A stretch of 64,000 nucleotides of DNA from Progne subis subis (Eukaryota; Chordata; Aves; Passeriformes; Hirundinidae): the NCBI GenBank assembly GCA_022316685.1, contig JAKJHU010000152.1, forward strand, positions 186,001-250,000, given 5' to 3'. The notes beneath the pieces are model-generated. The model did no database searches. It saw only the letters and a list, made by a program, of their open reading frames with translations, and was not told the origin of the DNA. This document shows positions 27,201-41,600 of the stretch, piece by piece. The stretch's first letter is position 1. The number at the start of each line of letters is the position of its first letter. The position numbers were made by a program, and so were the translations under genes.

Positions 27201-27890
27201 AACCTGGATTTGGAACGAATTCCCCGCAACGCTTGGGGACTTCGTTAAAAATCATTTCATTAACGCGCCCGAGCCGATGCATCCCGCGTTCCCTTGGCAG
27301 CGAGAGCTCGGGGGAAGCCCAGCTGCAGGTGGAGGTGCCCGACTCCATCACCACGTGGATCACGGAGGCCGTGGCTCTGGCTGAGGAGAAGGGGCTGGGC
27401 ATCGCGCCCCGGACGGAGCTGAAAACCTTCAAACCGTTCTTCATCGACTTCACGCTGCCCTACCGCGTCATCCGCGGCGAGCAGACCAAGATCCCCCTCA
27501 CTGCCTACAACTACCTGGCCGTGTGTGCGGAGGTAAAAGTCGCTTTTTATCCTCTCTTTCCTATAAGAGTCGGGATTCAAAGCTCAGGAGAGGGCGTTTT
27601 GTGTTTGGACTCAGATATTTATTAGTTCTTATCGATGTTACAGTCTCACAGACCGTGACTTCTAACGAACAAAATAAGAAACGGCCCCTGTCTCTTTATC
27701 TACGAAATTTTTTATGGATAAACTGCCCAATTATGAAATGACACCTATATTATTTTTACTTTTAACCCAATAATCTACCACCCGTGGCCTGCAATGTGGA
27801 CTTTTCTACCCAATTACAAAATCCCACCCAGACCCATGAAGAATGAGGTGAAAAAGAAGGACTGGCCTACGCCCTAAAACCTCCATCTTT

Positions 27891-27924
<34 letters not shown>

Positions 27925-30900
27925 CTATATTCTAACCCCTTAAACTCTAAGTGATATCACACACTTCTGTTAAACTCCACACCCACAATCCCAGTGTTGT
28001 CACTCAATTTTGGAAGCTGTTCCACAGCCTCGGATCAGTGCAAGGGTTTTTTTTTTGGGGGGGTCAGTTCCTGTCAGCACAGAAAGTCTGAAATTCTCAG
28101 TGTCCAGGGTTCCAGCAGCTCAGTTCCCACTCCTGCCTCACTTCTGGGTTCTCACCACGGCTGGAGAGTGACCTGCCAGGCACAGTAGGGAAGGGGTCAG
28201 CCTAGCAGAGAGGTAAGCTCAGCAGAGATGTTTCGAGAAGATAAATATTGGGGGGTTTTTGACTCAAATAAATGTCACAGCTTTATTTGTTCTTAGTCAT
28301 GTGTAATAGGCTGAACTGTCTTGCAGCACTTCAGAAAAGCAAATGATGAGGAAGGCAGGGAAGACAATTTGGAGTCTCATGCTGAACCACAGAGAATTTC
28401 CTTCATAATTAAAAAGCTTCCAAAAAGAGTTTATTTTGAAGGATTTTTTTTTTTTTCCCCAAGAAATTCCATTTCCCTTGATGTTTTCTTCTCACACTCC
28501 CCATCTGCCCAGCTCCAGTAACATCTCCTAGGAGTACTTGTAGGAATACTTGTAGGATTGCTGAGCTGAAAGCACCGCTCCCACTCAAATCCATGGCTAG
28601 AAACTTCGAAGAACAAATAATCTGCATTCTGTGACTTTTATGAAGAGCTCTGTGCCTTTCACACCGTTTCACACAGATCAGCTTGGCTTACCTTTCCAAT
28701 AAATGACATTTCCACGACTTCCACAGGTCCACGTGAAGATTTCTGTCCCAAAAGGCATCAAGTTTGTCGGGCACCCTGGGAAGCAGCACCTGACCAGGAA
28801 GAAGTGTGTGGCCCCTGGGGAAGCCAAGCCCACCTCCATCGTCCTGTCCTTCAGTGAGCTGGGCCTGAGCAACATCACTGGTACTCACAACTCGAACACA
28901 GCTTCTCGGTGCCTGAAGGGGTTTTACAAATGTTTCTTCTTATTCTTCTCTCAGGAGAAAATTCTTATTTCCTTGTTGGCCCAGTTGGTTCGTTCCGCTT
29001 GCTGCCAGCTTGGCTTTTTGACCTTGTTTGTTGTAGGGACAAATTCCCTGCCTGGGGTGCGCAGAATTTACAAACAAACGTCAGGACGTTCCCTGCTCAT
29101 CAGTTTCCCTGTTGTGGTGATTTTTGCTCATGCAAGGTTGGGCCTGTTACATTTCCCTGAAGAGATCAGTGGAATTTTTTTAGACAAGAGAATAACAATA
29201 AATTCTGTGCAAATAATCCCAGTAAAAACTCTGCAACGCCCCAAACCAGGAAAGAGTTTCTCTGTTGCCCCATTGCTGTTCACATATTGCCTAGTTTTAG
29301 ATGTGATCACTCGAATATGGATAAAGGGAATATGAGAGAGAGGTAATTACAGCGCTTGATGTGCTGTTAATCAGCTACTTCTAATTAGTTTGGATCTCCT
29401 TAACTTCTAGAGATCTTCCTGTCTCAAAATCTCTGCTGCTTTTCCTTTCTGTTTCTTAGCAAAAGCTTTTGCCTATGGTGGGACCAGCTGCTGTCAGGAG
29501 GGGATGCAGACCCTGAAGAATGGCAAACACTCAGAGGACTCTTACCTGGACAAAAGGACCCCTGTGGGGGTGGATTATGTTCGCAGCAGTGTCATTATTG
29601 AGGTGAGAAAACACGAATTTATGATAATTTGGGGGAAAAAAATTGCTTGTGCAAATTGCGAAATCAAACGTGAATGGGTTTATAAAGATCCTCAAGTTGA
29701 TTTGCGGTGTGTTAGGGAGATTGGAAATAATCAGCTTTAGTGGGACTTGTAGCGAGAGAGCCTGTTGGAGCTCCTCTGGTGGATCTTCATCACTGTTCAG
29801 GAGAAAAAGCAATGGAAATTTCATGGGATAAGCTTGCCCTATTAATCTAAGAACTGTGATAAAATGGAATCTAAGAACTGTGATAAAATGGAAGGTTCTC
29901 TGGCACTGGTTAGCACTGCTCAGCTAACAGAACACAGGGCCATCACTTTTCCATGAAGGATATAAAGCTCTGCACGGCAGCAAAAATAATTCCTGCATTT
30001 TCCAAGTGAAACTGGAATCTGTTCCCGCTCATCCAAGCCCTGTGGTTTATGCGTGGATTTCTGTCTTTCTACAGCCAGAGGGACTGTCCAGAGAATACAC
30101 CTACAGTGTGTTCTTCTGCCCAAATGGTAAGTTCATGGTTTGAATGAGATATTCAGTTTGTTTGAATCAGTTTTAAAAAGAAGCATTTGGCTTCATCTCA
30201 TTAGGAAAAAAAAAAAAAAAAAAAAAATTAAAAAATCGCTGTTTCCATTTCTCCGTGATTGATGAGTTATGGTGTGTAGGAAGAACTTGTAAATAAAGAG
30301 TCTTTCTTGCCTGGCTGGCTAATTATGAATTTGCTCTAACTGCCCAAGTGATTTCTGGAAATGGCCATTAAATTCCTTTACTTTATGGAACAGTTTAAGT
30401 ATTCAGCACTGTGGACAGTAACTGGGACTGTACTTTATTTTCAGCTGGTGTTTGAAGATTCAGTTCTGGAATCAGTCTGTCCTTTCTGCCAGAGATTTGG
30501 ATAGCTCAGAGCTGGCTCCAGTAGCTAAACAGAGATGCTTTTGACCACTGGATTAGAACTGAAAAATCACTTGCTGAGTTCATAAGAAATTCAGCTGAAC
30601 AGTTTGAAGGATTTTTCTACCTTGAAGGGGGTAAAAATAAAACATGAGAAGAAACATCCGTGTGTCTTTTAATACTTTACAAGAAGCTGGAAAACAAACC
30701 CCGTGTACTTATGAAAGGCTCGTTTGAATTTCAGTTACCCGCCAGCCGTTATTTTTGACGTCCGTAAGATGCGCTCTAATTCTTACAACATTCCCTTCTT
30801 TTTCTGACTAGAGAAAATCCACATTTCCACACCTAACAAATACGAGTACCAGTACATGCAGAAGCCAGCCCAGATGAGCCACTTTGACATTGCTGTGAAG

Positions 30901-33900
30901 GCCCACAACGATGCTCACCTGGCCCTGTCCTCTGGCCCCCACGACATGGCAGAGATGACGGAGATCGTCATCGGGGGACAGCAAAACACCAAAACTTGGA
31001 TTTCCAGCAGCAAAATGGGAGAGCCAGTGGCCAGCAGGGACACACCTGGCATCCTCTCTTGGGATGAGTTCCGCAGCTTCTGGATCAGCTGGAAAAACGG
31101 AGTTATCCAGGTACTGGATTCCTGTGCATTGGTCTGGAAGTCTCTTTTTAAACGGAGTTTGAGCGCACACGGAGCAGTTTTTCCTTGCTGTAGAAGGAAA
31201 ACTGCTGTAGTTTTTCCCTCCTGTTGCCTTTTCCCTCTGAAGCCCTGCTCAGGTTGTTGTGATCAGGATGAATCTGCTTTTGCCACCCTCGTGTTGTCAG
31301 CACTTTTGGTGATGAAAGCCTCGAGGGCGAAGCCTGTGGAATTCTCATTGAACTTCCTTGGATTGCTTTGTGGGTGGGAAAGAGAGAGGCATTGCTGCAG
31401 CTGCAGTGCACATCTGAGCTGGGAGGTGTCCCAGCACACGGGGCAGAGTGACTCCACCTGCGTGGGCTCTCGGAACTCCACGGTTGTGGGAAATCCAGGC
31501 ACGGAAAATCCTCAAAACCTCGAGCGTGCAGCCTCAAACACAGAAATGAACACGGGGTTCAACCTGAGACCTTGGAAAAGGCTTCCAGATTTAAAGACCA
31601 TAAGCAAGAACGTGGGTTTGTAGTGTAGATATTGAGCTAGGTAGTGGAAAGTTTGAAGGTTTTAAAGTTTGGCTATAGAAGTAATTACAGAAATAGTAAA
31701 AAAAAAGCTTTAAGGTGTAGCAAGTAGGTTTGTGTGTCATTGATGATTGGTTAAGGTCCACATTGTGGTAAGATGTGTGAGACACTTTAATTAGATTGCT
31801 GTGAGAGTAGAAACAACCTTTGTGGCAGTAGTTTATTGTCTAATAAACCTTTAAAACACCTTGTAACCGGCGGCTTTGCGGCCACTGACCACGGACTGCG
31901 TTCTTTTGGCCTGTGTGGTGAAGATGTTCTCACTCCTTCATGAGACTGTAGAAGACAAGAGCGATAAATCAAGATTCAAAGAGCATCTCAGCGCTCCCAT
32001 CTCTCTCAATATCCTGATACATGGTCTCTTGTCCCTTTCAGGTTGGCCACGGTACTCGGGTGCTAAACGAATCTATTATTGTGGAGTGGACAGTCCCCAA
32101 ACAGCTTGAGGTGAAGTACATTGGCTTTTCCACAGGCTGGGGGTCAATGGGAGAGTTTAAAATTTGGAGAAAAGAAGAGACTGATGAAAATCACAATGAA
32201 GCATTTACTCTTGGAGTTCCCCACAACATAATTCCAGGATCAGAAAGAGCTACGGCTTCAATAATAGGTATCAATTATCAGGAGGTATCGCTTAGGTACC
32301 CGTTATCAAATGTGAACAGATGCTCCAGCTGTTACTTCTGACCGGGGCTTGAGTAATGCACACCAGATAAAATAGCCACAGGCGCTTAAAAAGGTTTATT
32401 GCTGCTTAATTCTGGGGCAGATAATTCCTTGGGGTCTCTTTGTCTCTTGTCTGAAGCCTGTTTGGGTCGACAGCGGTTTAAAGTTGGTGCCACGTGAGGG
32501 GTTTTGCAGGGGCACTGTCTGTTACAGTTCATGGTATTTATTTCATTGTCATCCTCATCACAAACTGTGCTGTGTTCTAAACTGGTCTAAACTGGGAAGC
32601 CATGGCTAGTCAAAGGCTGAAATGTGGAATTTCTTCAATCCAACAAAAGATTGAGGGGCTAAGACTTAACAGCTGAAGGACTTCCCGCTTACGTCACAGT
32701 TTATTTACGCTGACTCCGGGGCAGCCAGGAGGTATTAGTGCAGTCAGGTGGGGCTTGATCAAAAAACACCAAAAGGAACCTAAATCACTTGATCCTGAGC
32801 ACTTTCCCCTCTTTCCCAAACAGGAGATGTGATGGGCCCTACTCTGAACAACCTGGACAACCTGCTGAGGTTGCCCTTTGGCTGTGGGGAGCAGAACATG
32901 ATCCACTTTGCCCCCAATGTCTTTGTCCTGAAATACCTGCAGAAAACCAAGCAGCTCAGCCACGAGGTGGAGGTTGAAGCTACCGACTACCTCGTTCAAG
33001 GTAACTCCTTACAATTCAATTTACAGCTGGAGAAAAGGCTTTGAGTTAATAGGTTTTGCTTCACATGTCGCTTTTTCTAACCAGGAGCAGCCCATGTTTT
33101 TGAGGGATTCATCAGTTCTTGCAGGATAATGTCACAGTCTGACAGATTTCGATGGCAAGACATTTTCTCTTGATATATAACCTGTGTTTCCCTTCAGTAA
33201 CTCCTAGTTCAGATGTTTATCGATTTGTCTCTATCTCTTCTTCCTTAGCTGATTTCTAAAATAAAAAGTAAAGGAAAATGAAATTTAGTAAAAATCAGTA
33301 TATTTAGGGGGTTTTGCCCTATTCATAAATTCAAGCCTTACGTCACTAGAGTTATGGCTCTTCTGGACTTTTTTTAAGCAGTATTCTCTTAGTAACGGTA
33401 TACCAAAAATCAAAATTTAGTATCCAAATAGTTAAAAGCCTTCATTACACAGCTCTAGGTTATCTGTCCTTTCAGTGTCCTGTCCTACTTTACCAAAAAG
33501 CTCAAAAGCCTTTTTTTTTCCCCCGCTGTTTTTCTCAACAATTGCTTTGAGGAGAGCCACGTGCAAAATAGTTTTATAACTAAGTGCAATTCTCAGGACA
33601 AGTAAGAATTCAGAGATCATTAAAAATGAGAGCGACCCAAAGGGACAAAGCTCTCTTGTGTATGAGTCAGACAATAATCATGTCATGAAATCAGAGGTGA
33701 CAGGGTTAGGTGGTACTCCTCTAGAAAATATAAATATAAAATGTAATATGTGAGATATTTCGTGTGTTCAGCAGCAAAAGCCCAGTGCTGCTTCCTCTGC
33801 CTGGCTCCAGTCATTTCACTTGTAATTTTCTGTGCTTGCTGGGAGCAGTGAGGCAAAGGGAATTTGTTAATGGCCCGAGTCAGTGTTTCCTTTGCAACAT

Positions 33901-35664
33901 CATTTGCTTTTGTTTCTTTTTATGAATCTGCAAACCTTCCAGGTTTTTGGCTCCAATCCCTGCTTGCTAATTAACCCTTACGGAAGAAACCCCCGAGAGT
34001 TTTAAACCCTTCTGCGTTTACTGGAGCCCTGCCAAGTATAAGGTTTAGATGGGAAATGCTCACTCTAGAAGGTTTTTGTGATTTAGCAAGCCAGAAAACT
34101 TCTTCATCCCTTAATCATCTGTCATGGAAAATGCTGATACCCAACAATTCCCGTGTATTCCTTTTTCTTCTTTAAAAGTGGCCTGAGCTAAACCAGTCAG
34201 TATTTTTTCTGCTTTCTCACAAAAAAAAAAAAATTAAAAAGCAGGTGAAGAGGGGAAAACTGGAGAGGGGAACTTCCTCAGTGAGCCCCAGCATCCAGAG
34301 GAGTGTTTAGGAAAGAGGAGGGTTCAGAAGAGCAAGCAAGACAAAGTCTGTGCCACTACAGCCAACAAGCAGAGAAGAATAACAGCAAGAGCAATGAAGT
34401 GGAATTCAGAATCACAGAAGATCCTGGGTTGGAAGGGACCCACTGTGATCATCGAGTCCAGCTCTGGAGTGAATGGCCCTTCCAGGGGTCAAACCCACAG
34501 CCTTGGCAGCACTGGCACCGTGAACGTTCAAAAAGAGAGGAACAGAAACAATGAGAAGAGCGATACAAAACATTAGGGCTGAATGTGTCCACTTACTGGA
34601 CATGGACACTGAGGAGCAGGAAGTGCTCAGTAGTAAATCATACCTGAAGGCTGCAGGGGAGGAGAAAGCAAATTAATTTAATTTAATACCTATTTTTTGG
34701 AGGAAATAAAAAAATAATGCCGTTATTTAAGCTTTCTGCCAGGTATTTGTAATTATCCCACCAACCCCAAAGATGTGGTGGCTACAAGAGCATCATCAAC
34801 CTCTAGGTTTTCATTCCTCCCACTTTTCAGGCCAGTCCCTGTGAGCACTGGGGGGCTACAGAGCAACTGGGAAGCGTGGGAGTCATGGGCAGCCCCTCCT
34901 CAGGGATTGAGGAGCTGCCTGGATCTGCAGAGGTCAGCAGGGAAACTTCACCTCCAGGAATGAAACAAAATCCCAGTCCCATAAAAACGTCACTGTGGCG
35001 TGGAGTAAAACACCTGCTCCTATGCTGCAGAATTCTGCAGGCGTTAAATGTGTTTTTTTGACACAATCCTCTTGCAGGTTGGACTCCTCCTTATCAGAAA
35101 TATCCATCCTGGAGGGTTTGACTCTGCAGAATTCTGCAGGCGTTAAATGTCTTTTTTTGACACAATCCTCTTGCAGGTTGGACTCCTCCTTATCAGAAAT
35201 ATCCATCCTGGAGGGTTTGACTCCAGTGGGTGTTCCAGAGCTCTGTGCATCCATCCACGTGGAGGCTTTGCTAGGATGGGCATGGTTGTAGACAAAAAGG
35301 TTTGAGAAGCAAATCATTTTCCTAGTAGGGAGAGCATTTCTACTCTTCCTTTTTTTTTTTTTTTTTTTTTTTTTCATTTTCAACCTCAGAAGACATTCCA
35401 GGAGAGAGTTTTTATCTTCAGCATCCACCTTGTTCATAAGGATGTGCTAAAACCAGCCTTGGGACAGCCCTTGCAGCTGGGAGGTGCTCACGTGCCCTGA
35501 GATCGCAGCTGTTGTTTTTATGTTACGTGAAGTTGTTCCAAGCAACAGCTTTGGGAAAAGTCTGAGTCCAGCTGTAATGTCACGGGCAAAACTTTTTCAG
35601 TTCTAAATGGAAGTAAAGTGGAAGGAGAGCGGCTGTGTGCTTAAGTAAAAACCTTTTGATTATG

Positions 35665-35696
<32 letters not shown>

Positions 35697-38600
35697 CAGA
35701 GAAGTATCAGATTTTTAGCATTTGCAGTGTCCAAAAGGCAGGAGCTGCAGTGTCCCAGATGTTATCCTGAGCAGATTTCTGGATCAACTGCACACAGAGC
35801 TGGCTCTCACTCACAGCAGAATAAGAAGCTGCCTCGGGCAGCAGAATCCCTTACACATGTTCCAGATGTTCCGAATCTTCATTCACTTCAAATACTGGTT
35901 TTTCTCTGTGTGAGGAGATTTTGGACTCCCCCAATTCTTTTGTGACTTGCAGGCTACCAGCGCCAGCTGACCTACAAGAGGCAGGATGGCTCCTACAGTG
36001 CTTTTGGGGAGAGGGACTCATCAGGGAGCATGTGGTGAGTGGCTGTCTAAAACCGAGTTGGAAACGTGCTGAGGGCTTGCTAAACAGGAAAAATGCACAA
36101 TTGCCTGGGAAAGAGGAGTGATTTTGCAGCTTCTCTCGTGGTATCACACACAGTGGAGAACAGAAATAACACAATAATATTTAGTGACTACAGAATTGCT
36201 CTACAGTGCTGCTGAGGGCTCTGACTCCATTAGGTGATGTGTGGTAGGTGATTCAGGACTCAGGAGCTGTTAAGAGAGTTAAATCTGTCAATTAGTCCAG
36301 GTTTCAGGCACCAAGCTGTAGTTTAGGCTCATATCTACAACTGGAGTAGCGATTAGGGGATGTTTAAGCACCCAATTCCCTTAGGGATGGAGTTTTACCT
36401 GAAGCAGGTACAGGGAAACGTTCTGTCCCTACAAGTGGCAGAGGCTTCTATCAGGGTAGGTAAAAAAACCACCAAAACCAACCCCAAACCCCTCAAAGAC
36501 ATCTTTGTGCCACGGGGTGGAATCCTGGTACCTCCTGGATGGGGCAGGGTGGATTTGATCTCTGGGACAAAGGGGCACAGGAGAGGCAGGAGTGCGAGCC
36601 TGCAGAGCCAGCTGCTGTCCCCACAAGGCTGGCAGCTCCTGGGACCCCAATCCTGAGTGCCAGCACCCCCAGGGCTCAGCTCTGCAGATCCTGACCTCCA
36701 TCCCTCTGCTCCATCCGTGGTTGGGCTTTCACAGGTTCCCTTCAGGGAAGCACCAGGACAGGGAGCTTCCAGCCCAGCCCCTGCATGTGAAATACGGTGA
36801 CACAGAATTACTCAACACTCCAAAAATCCCCTGCCAGGCAGCAGCGTTCGCTACCCTCCCATTCCTCAGGGGCTTGTAAATGCAATGACTCAATCCCCCT
36901 GAAGCTGGCCAGTGCTCACACTTGTTGTCAGAGGTTTAGAATTCCAAAAACACTTCTGGTGCTTTCTTAAGTCTTAATCCTGTATAAAGTGTAACGCAGC
37001 TTCAGGCTGGAGGAAAGGATCTGGATTTCTTGGGAGGAATATATCGATTCCTAATCTTAAAATATTGTTTCTTAGCTTAAAAACTTTAGTAATTTGGGAT
37101 AGAAAAGAGCTGCATTTCAGAGTGTGCCATAATTATGGCAAATACATCTTTGAGTTCTACTTTTCAATTTAGCTTGTTGACCTTTAATCCTTTTCTTATC
37201 CAAAGCCTGGACAGCATTTCGGTGGTTTTATGTCCCATGAGCATTTGAACAACAACATTTAGTGTTTCCCAACAAGATTTCTTTTTTTCAATTTGTGCTT
37301 TCTAGGAATATCGTGTTTTTCCTTACAGGTACTTTATTCTGAACTTGTTTTCTCAGTAAAGATGGTTAATTCATTTTTGCAGGTTAACAGCTTTTGTCCT
37401 CAAGTCCTTTGCTCAGTCTCGTGGGTTTATTTTCATTGACCCCAAAGAACTGACAGCTGCCAAAGACTGGATCATCCAGCACCAGAAAGAAGATGGTTCT
37501 TTCCCTGCTATGGGCAGGATACTAAACAAGGACATTCAGGTAAAAACCACACAGCATCAACTTGCAGCAAGGATATTTTTAGAGTTATTATCAGAGCATG
37601 AAGTGATGCAGTTTGAATGTGAATTTTGCACTTGAAAGGCTGGAATGCTACAGGGAGAACCAGGGGAATTTCAGTTATAAAAGGTCTGTCAGAATGTGTC
37701 TGTGGGGTGGAAAGCAAGGTGTGAAGTCTTACAAAATACTGCATTAAATGTGCCCTGGCTCCAACCAGTGTGGGCTTGGCTTCCTAAATTTTGTACTCCT
37801 TGCATGCAAAGAAAACAAATTTGGTGATGCTTCAACTTCTCCTCTAGTTCTAACTCATCCCTTGTATTGCTTCAAAGTCCTTTTTTTTTTTTCTCCAGCG
37901 TCCTTTTCTCTAGTTTTCATCCAGTGGTTTGTGTTGTTTGCCCTTCCAGGGTGGGATCCATGGGAAGATCTCCCTGACAGCTTACGTGGTTGCTTCTCTT
38001 CTGGAAACAGGTGTCACTTCTGAGGTAACAAAAGCTCGGTTGAAACAGCTCCAAAAATCCTTTCTATTCTGTTTTTTCTAAACTTTGTTTTGCTGCTGTT
38101 TGCCTTCAGAGGTTCTGTGCTCTCTAGAACGACAGCATCCAGGGAAGAGAGGCTGCTGGAAAGCCTTGGGACTGTTCTGAAGTTCAGGAATCTGTTCTGA
38201 TGTTGTTCAAGGTGGTCTCCCACCCTTCAGCCACCAGCTCGTGATTATTCCACCAGAGCAAAACTCTTCCCTGCAGCCCCATCCCTCAGCCTCTTACTGC
38301 AAAAAGAGTTTTCTGCCTCTTAGCTTCAAGCTGTGAGTGCAGCCTGTGCAGATCCTGGTCTCTTGCCTGCAGAGACTCCGAAATCCTGGCTTGGTGCTAA
38401 AAGCAGTTTAACTTGGGGATCCAGAGAACTCTTGTGGTCTGGCTTGGCTGCAGTGGCCAAAATGCTACTGCTGTTAGATTACAGTGCCTTTGGAGAGCTG
38501 AGCTGCTGCAATGTGCTGGATTGAGGGCTCTGGAGAAAAATCTTTCTGTTCTTTGCAATGAGACAGAGCAGGAACAATGCAAAAAAAGAGAAGCATCTAC

Positions 38601-41600
38601 GTAGGAACAGCCAATTCCACTGGGGAAAAAAAAAAAAAACCACCCAAATTTCCAGTACAACTGGTGTTTTAGGGATTCCTCCTTAAAACCCCTGGCAAAG
38701 CTGTGCTCCTGCCCTCTGATGTGCTTCTGCCAGCACGAAGTTTCACTCGAATTGAGATGTTTAGATAAGATGATGGTGACACGTTCCCACTAAGCAGGAC
38801 TGGGAGGATGCTCCCTTGCAGATGTTCCCTTGCTCTTCAGCCAAGGGAGAGGGCAGTGGAGGCTGTGCAAGGCAGAACTGTGCACGGGAGGTGAAAAGAG
38901 GAGGTGAAGTGGAGGCTGCAGCATCTCTTGGTGATCTGCTCTCACACAAAAGGCTCCATTCAGGCACAACCCCGAGAGTTTGCGGAGCTGTCAGAACAGC
39001 CAGTGCCCGTGCAGGAGCTCTGACACCCCCAGCACTCCTCATCCATCCCTGGGGGGCCTGAGGAGTGACACCAGGCTGCTGTTGCAGGCAGATACCCCCA
39101 AGCCCCCTGTCCTTGTTGGAGTGGAAGGTTTTCATCCTTATCAAAGCTTCAGAAAACCCTACAGAGCTCTCCGAGTAGCTTCCTGCCTCCCCGTCAGCAG
39201 TGTCCCCCTCTGAGCAGCGCTGTGATGCTCTCTCTGGGCTGCTCTGTGTCAAGGCAGCCCCAGCAGTGCAGTTTCTGTGGATTCTAATGGTTTTCCTAGA
39301 GGAGATTTGTGAGTGCTCCTAATGATCTTAGCTAGGAAATGAGGAAGGGGAAGGTTAGCGCCACAGGGAAATCAAAGGAAACCAAATTACATCAAGCCCA
39401 ATTAAATTGTTTCTATAAATTATCAGAGCCACGTTCCTGCGTGGTGAGGTCATTGGGGGAGTTAATAAAACATGTTTGTTGGCTGCAGGGACCCCTGGGA
39501 ACCTTGGCCTTTATTATCCTCTGGCGTCTGCCAGACGCTCCGGAGTGTCAGCAGCACAATCAAACCTCCCGAGCAGAACTCGCCCCTGCCCTGCTCATCT
39601 GCTGCCTCGCAGGGACACGGAATTTCTTCAGCTTTATGGGGGGAGAGTGTGGCTCAGTGTCAGCCTAAATCATTCTTGCTCTGTACTCTGCATTTTTTAT
39701 TTTATTTTATTTTTTTTGAATTTTTGATGCATGGCTTTTCTTGGGGAAAGGAAAGTGTCAATGCCATTCTGCAGAGGGCAAGGTGTATCTTTCTGAGTTT
39801 GTTGTGGGGTGGTTTTGTTGTTGTTTTTGTTTGGATTTTGTTGGGGTTTTCTTTCCCTGCTTCTTTTCTTTTTGATGGGCACGATGTAACGAAAAATAAA
39901 GCAACTCCGACTTCTGAGACTGGGCACATCTGCCTGGGCCCTTTCCCCCTGTGAACGCAGGAAGAAAGAACAGCTGTTGACAAAGCAAAACACTTCCTGG
40001 AGTCCAACCTGTACTCGGCAGAAGATCCCTACACCACTGCGCTGAGCGCCTACGCCCTGACGCTGCTGCACAGCCCCGCCGCCGCCGCGACGCTGCGCAG
40101 GATGAACAGCATGGCCATCGCCCAAGGTAGGGCTGCAGCCCCTCCCAGGGACCCCCAAACACGGCCTGCATGCTGCAGCTGAGCTGCTGGATGCTGCAGC
40201 TGAGCTGCTGGACGCTGCAGCTGAGCTGCTGGAGAGGATGGGAGCTGGCAGCTGAGCGGTTCCTCAGGGCATAAGCTTGGGCTTTGTAAGGCGAGGGCGC
40301 TCCTGGCTCTCTCCGGAGAGGGCTCCACACGTGGGGCCGGTGCTGAAGGAAGGCAAGAGCAGCAGAATCACAGGATATCCTGAATTGCAAGGGAGCAGCT
40401 CGTGAGTGGATGGCCCACGCAGAGATCAGAGCCCTGGTGCTCAGCAGCGCTGTTCTCTAAGTGGAGTGATTTCGAGTCGTTCGGACGCTCTGCAGTGCTC
40501 TCCTCGCACTGACAGAGTTTGCCCTGTAACACCTCACATCTCCTGAGGGTGTATTTTAATCCAAAATCCAAGAATTACCCCATTTGTCACATTGAATCAT
40601 CTCTGTCATTCCAAAGGGAGCCCCTTGCCCAGGGACTGGGTGTCCAAAGGGAGGGACAGTGCAGCTCAGGGCACGGAGCTGATGCAAAAGTGGCATTTGG
40701 CTTTTCCCATGCACAGAGGCTCAGCTGCACTCCTGCTCTGATAACACCCTTGTCCCACTGCCCTCCTCTCCTAGATGGTTTCACACACTGGAGCCTCACA
40801 GGAACCCTTGTCACAGATGAAGACACCTTCATGGGATTTAATGATGGACTCTCTCAATCAGGTAATTGGGAGCTGCAGCAGAGAGGAGGGGAGGGGCTGC
40901 TCGTGCTGCAGTGAATTGTTCATAAAATCCAAGGTGTTCTGAAATTGTCACTCAGCCAGGGCAGGGTCCAGAGAAAAGAGAGCTCAGAAAAGGCAGGCAG
41001 CATTATGCTGAAAGAATGAAAGAGAGACAGAGCAAGATGTGGTCCGGACAGAACAGGTTTTTCAGCCCCAGCTGTCTCATCAGCTTTATAAAATCAGAAT
41101 CCCATGTGGCTCTCACTCTTCTGTCAAGGAGTAATAATTCAAAATGGAAATCTGAGGGAATTCAAATGTATTTCATTTTAGAGCTATTTATCTTTTTGTT
41201 TTCAAATGGATTGTATCACCAATCTCTGACACTTCAGCTGATTTTCCTAGACTTTGACTGTCAAAGCCACAGAAACACTGAATGATCTGTTGTCGGGGGC
41301 TTTCTTGTCATTTAGGTGGTTTTAGGGTTTTTTTCCTTCTTGCACAGCTTTGAGCTAAGCTGAAGGAAGAGACGGAGTCTTTAGATTTAGTTTTTTCAAG
41401 GTTGCATTTTTTGTTTATTTTTTCTTATCTTACAAATTTTTCACAGTCTAACAAAGTGTTTGCAGCTGCATGGACTGCTCACGTCTCCCCCCGAGCTGGG
41501 CTGTCCTTAATCTTTTATACTAATTGCTACGTGTTCGTTATTTACTATTTCTTACCAATGTCTGTCACTATTACTAAAAAGGTCATCTTTACTCTGACCC

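Noticed and set aside
38761..39252. 163-codon minus-strand frame in intron 29
   Set aside because: No family resemblance, no splice or promoter context; length within chance for GC-rich sequence.
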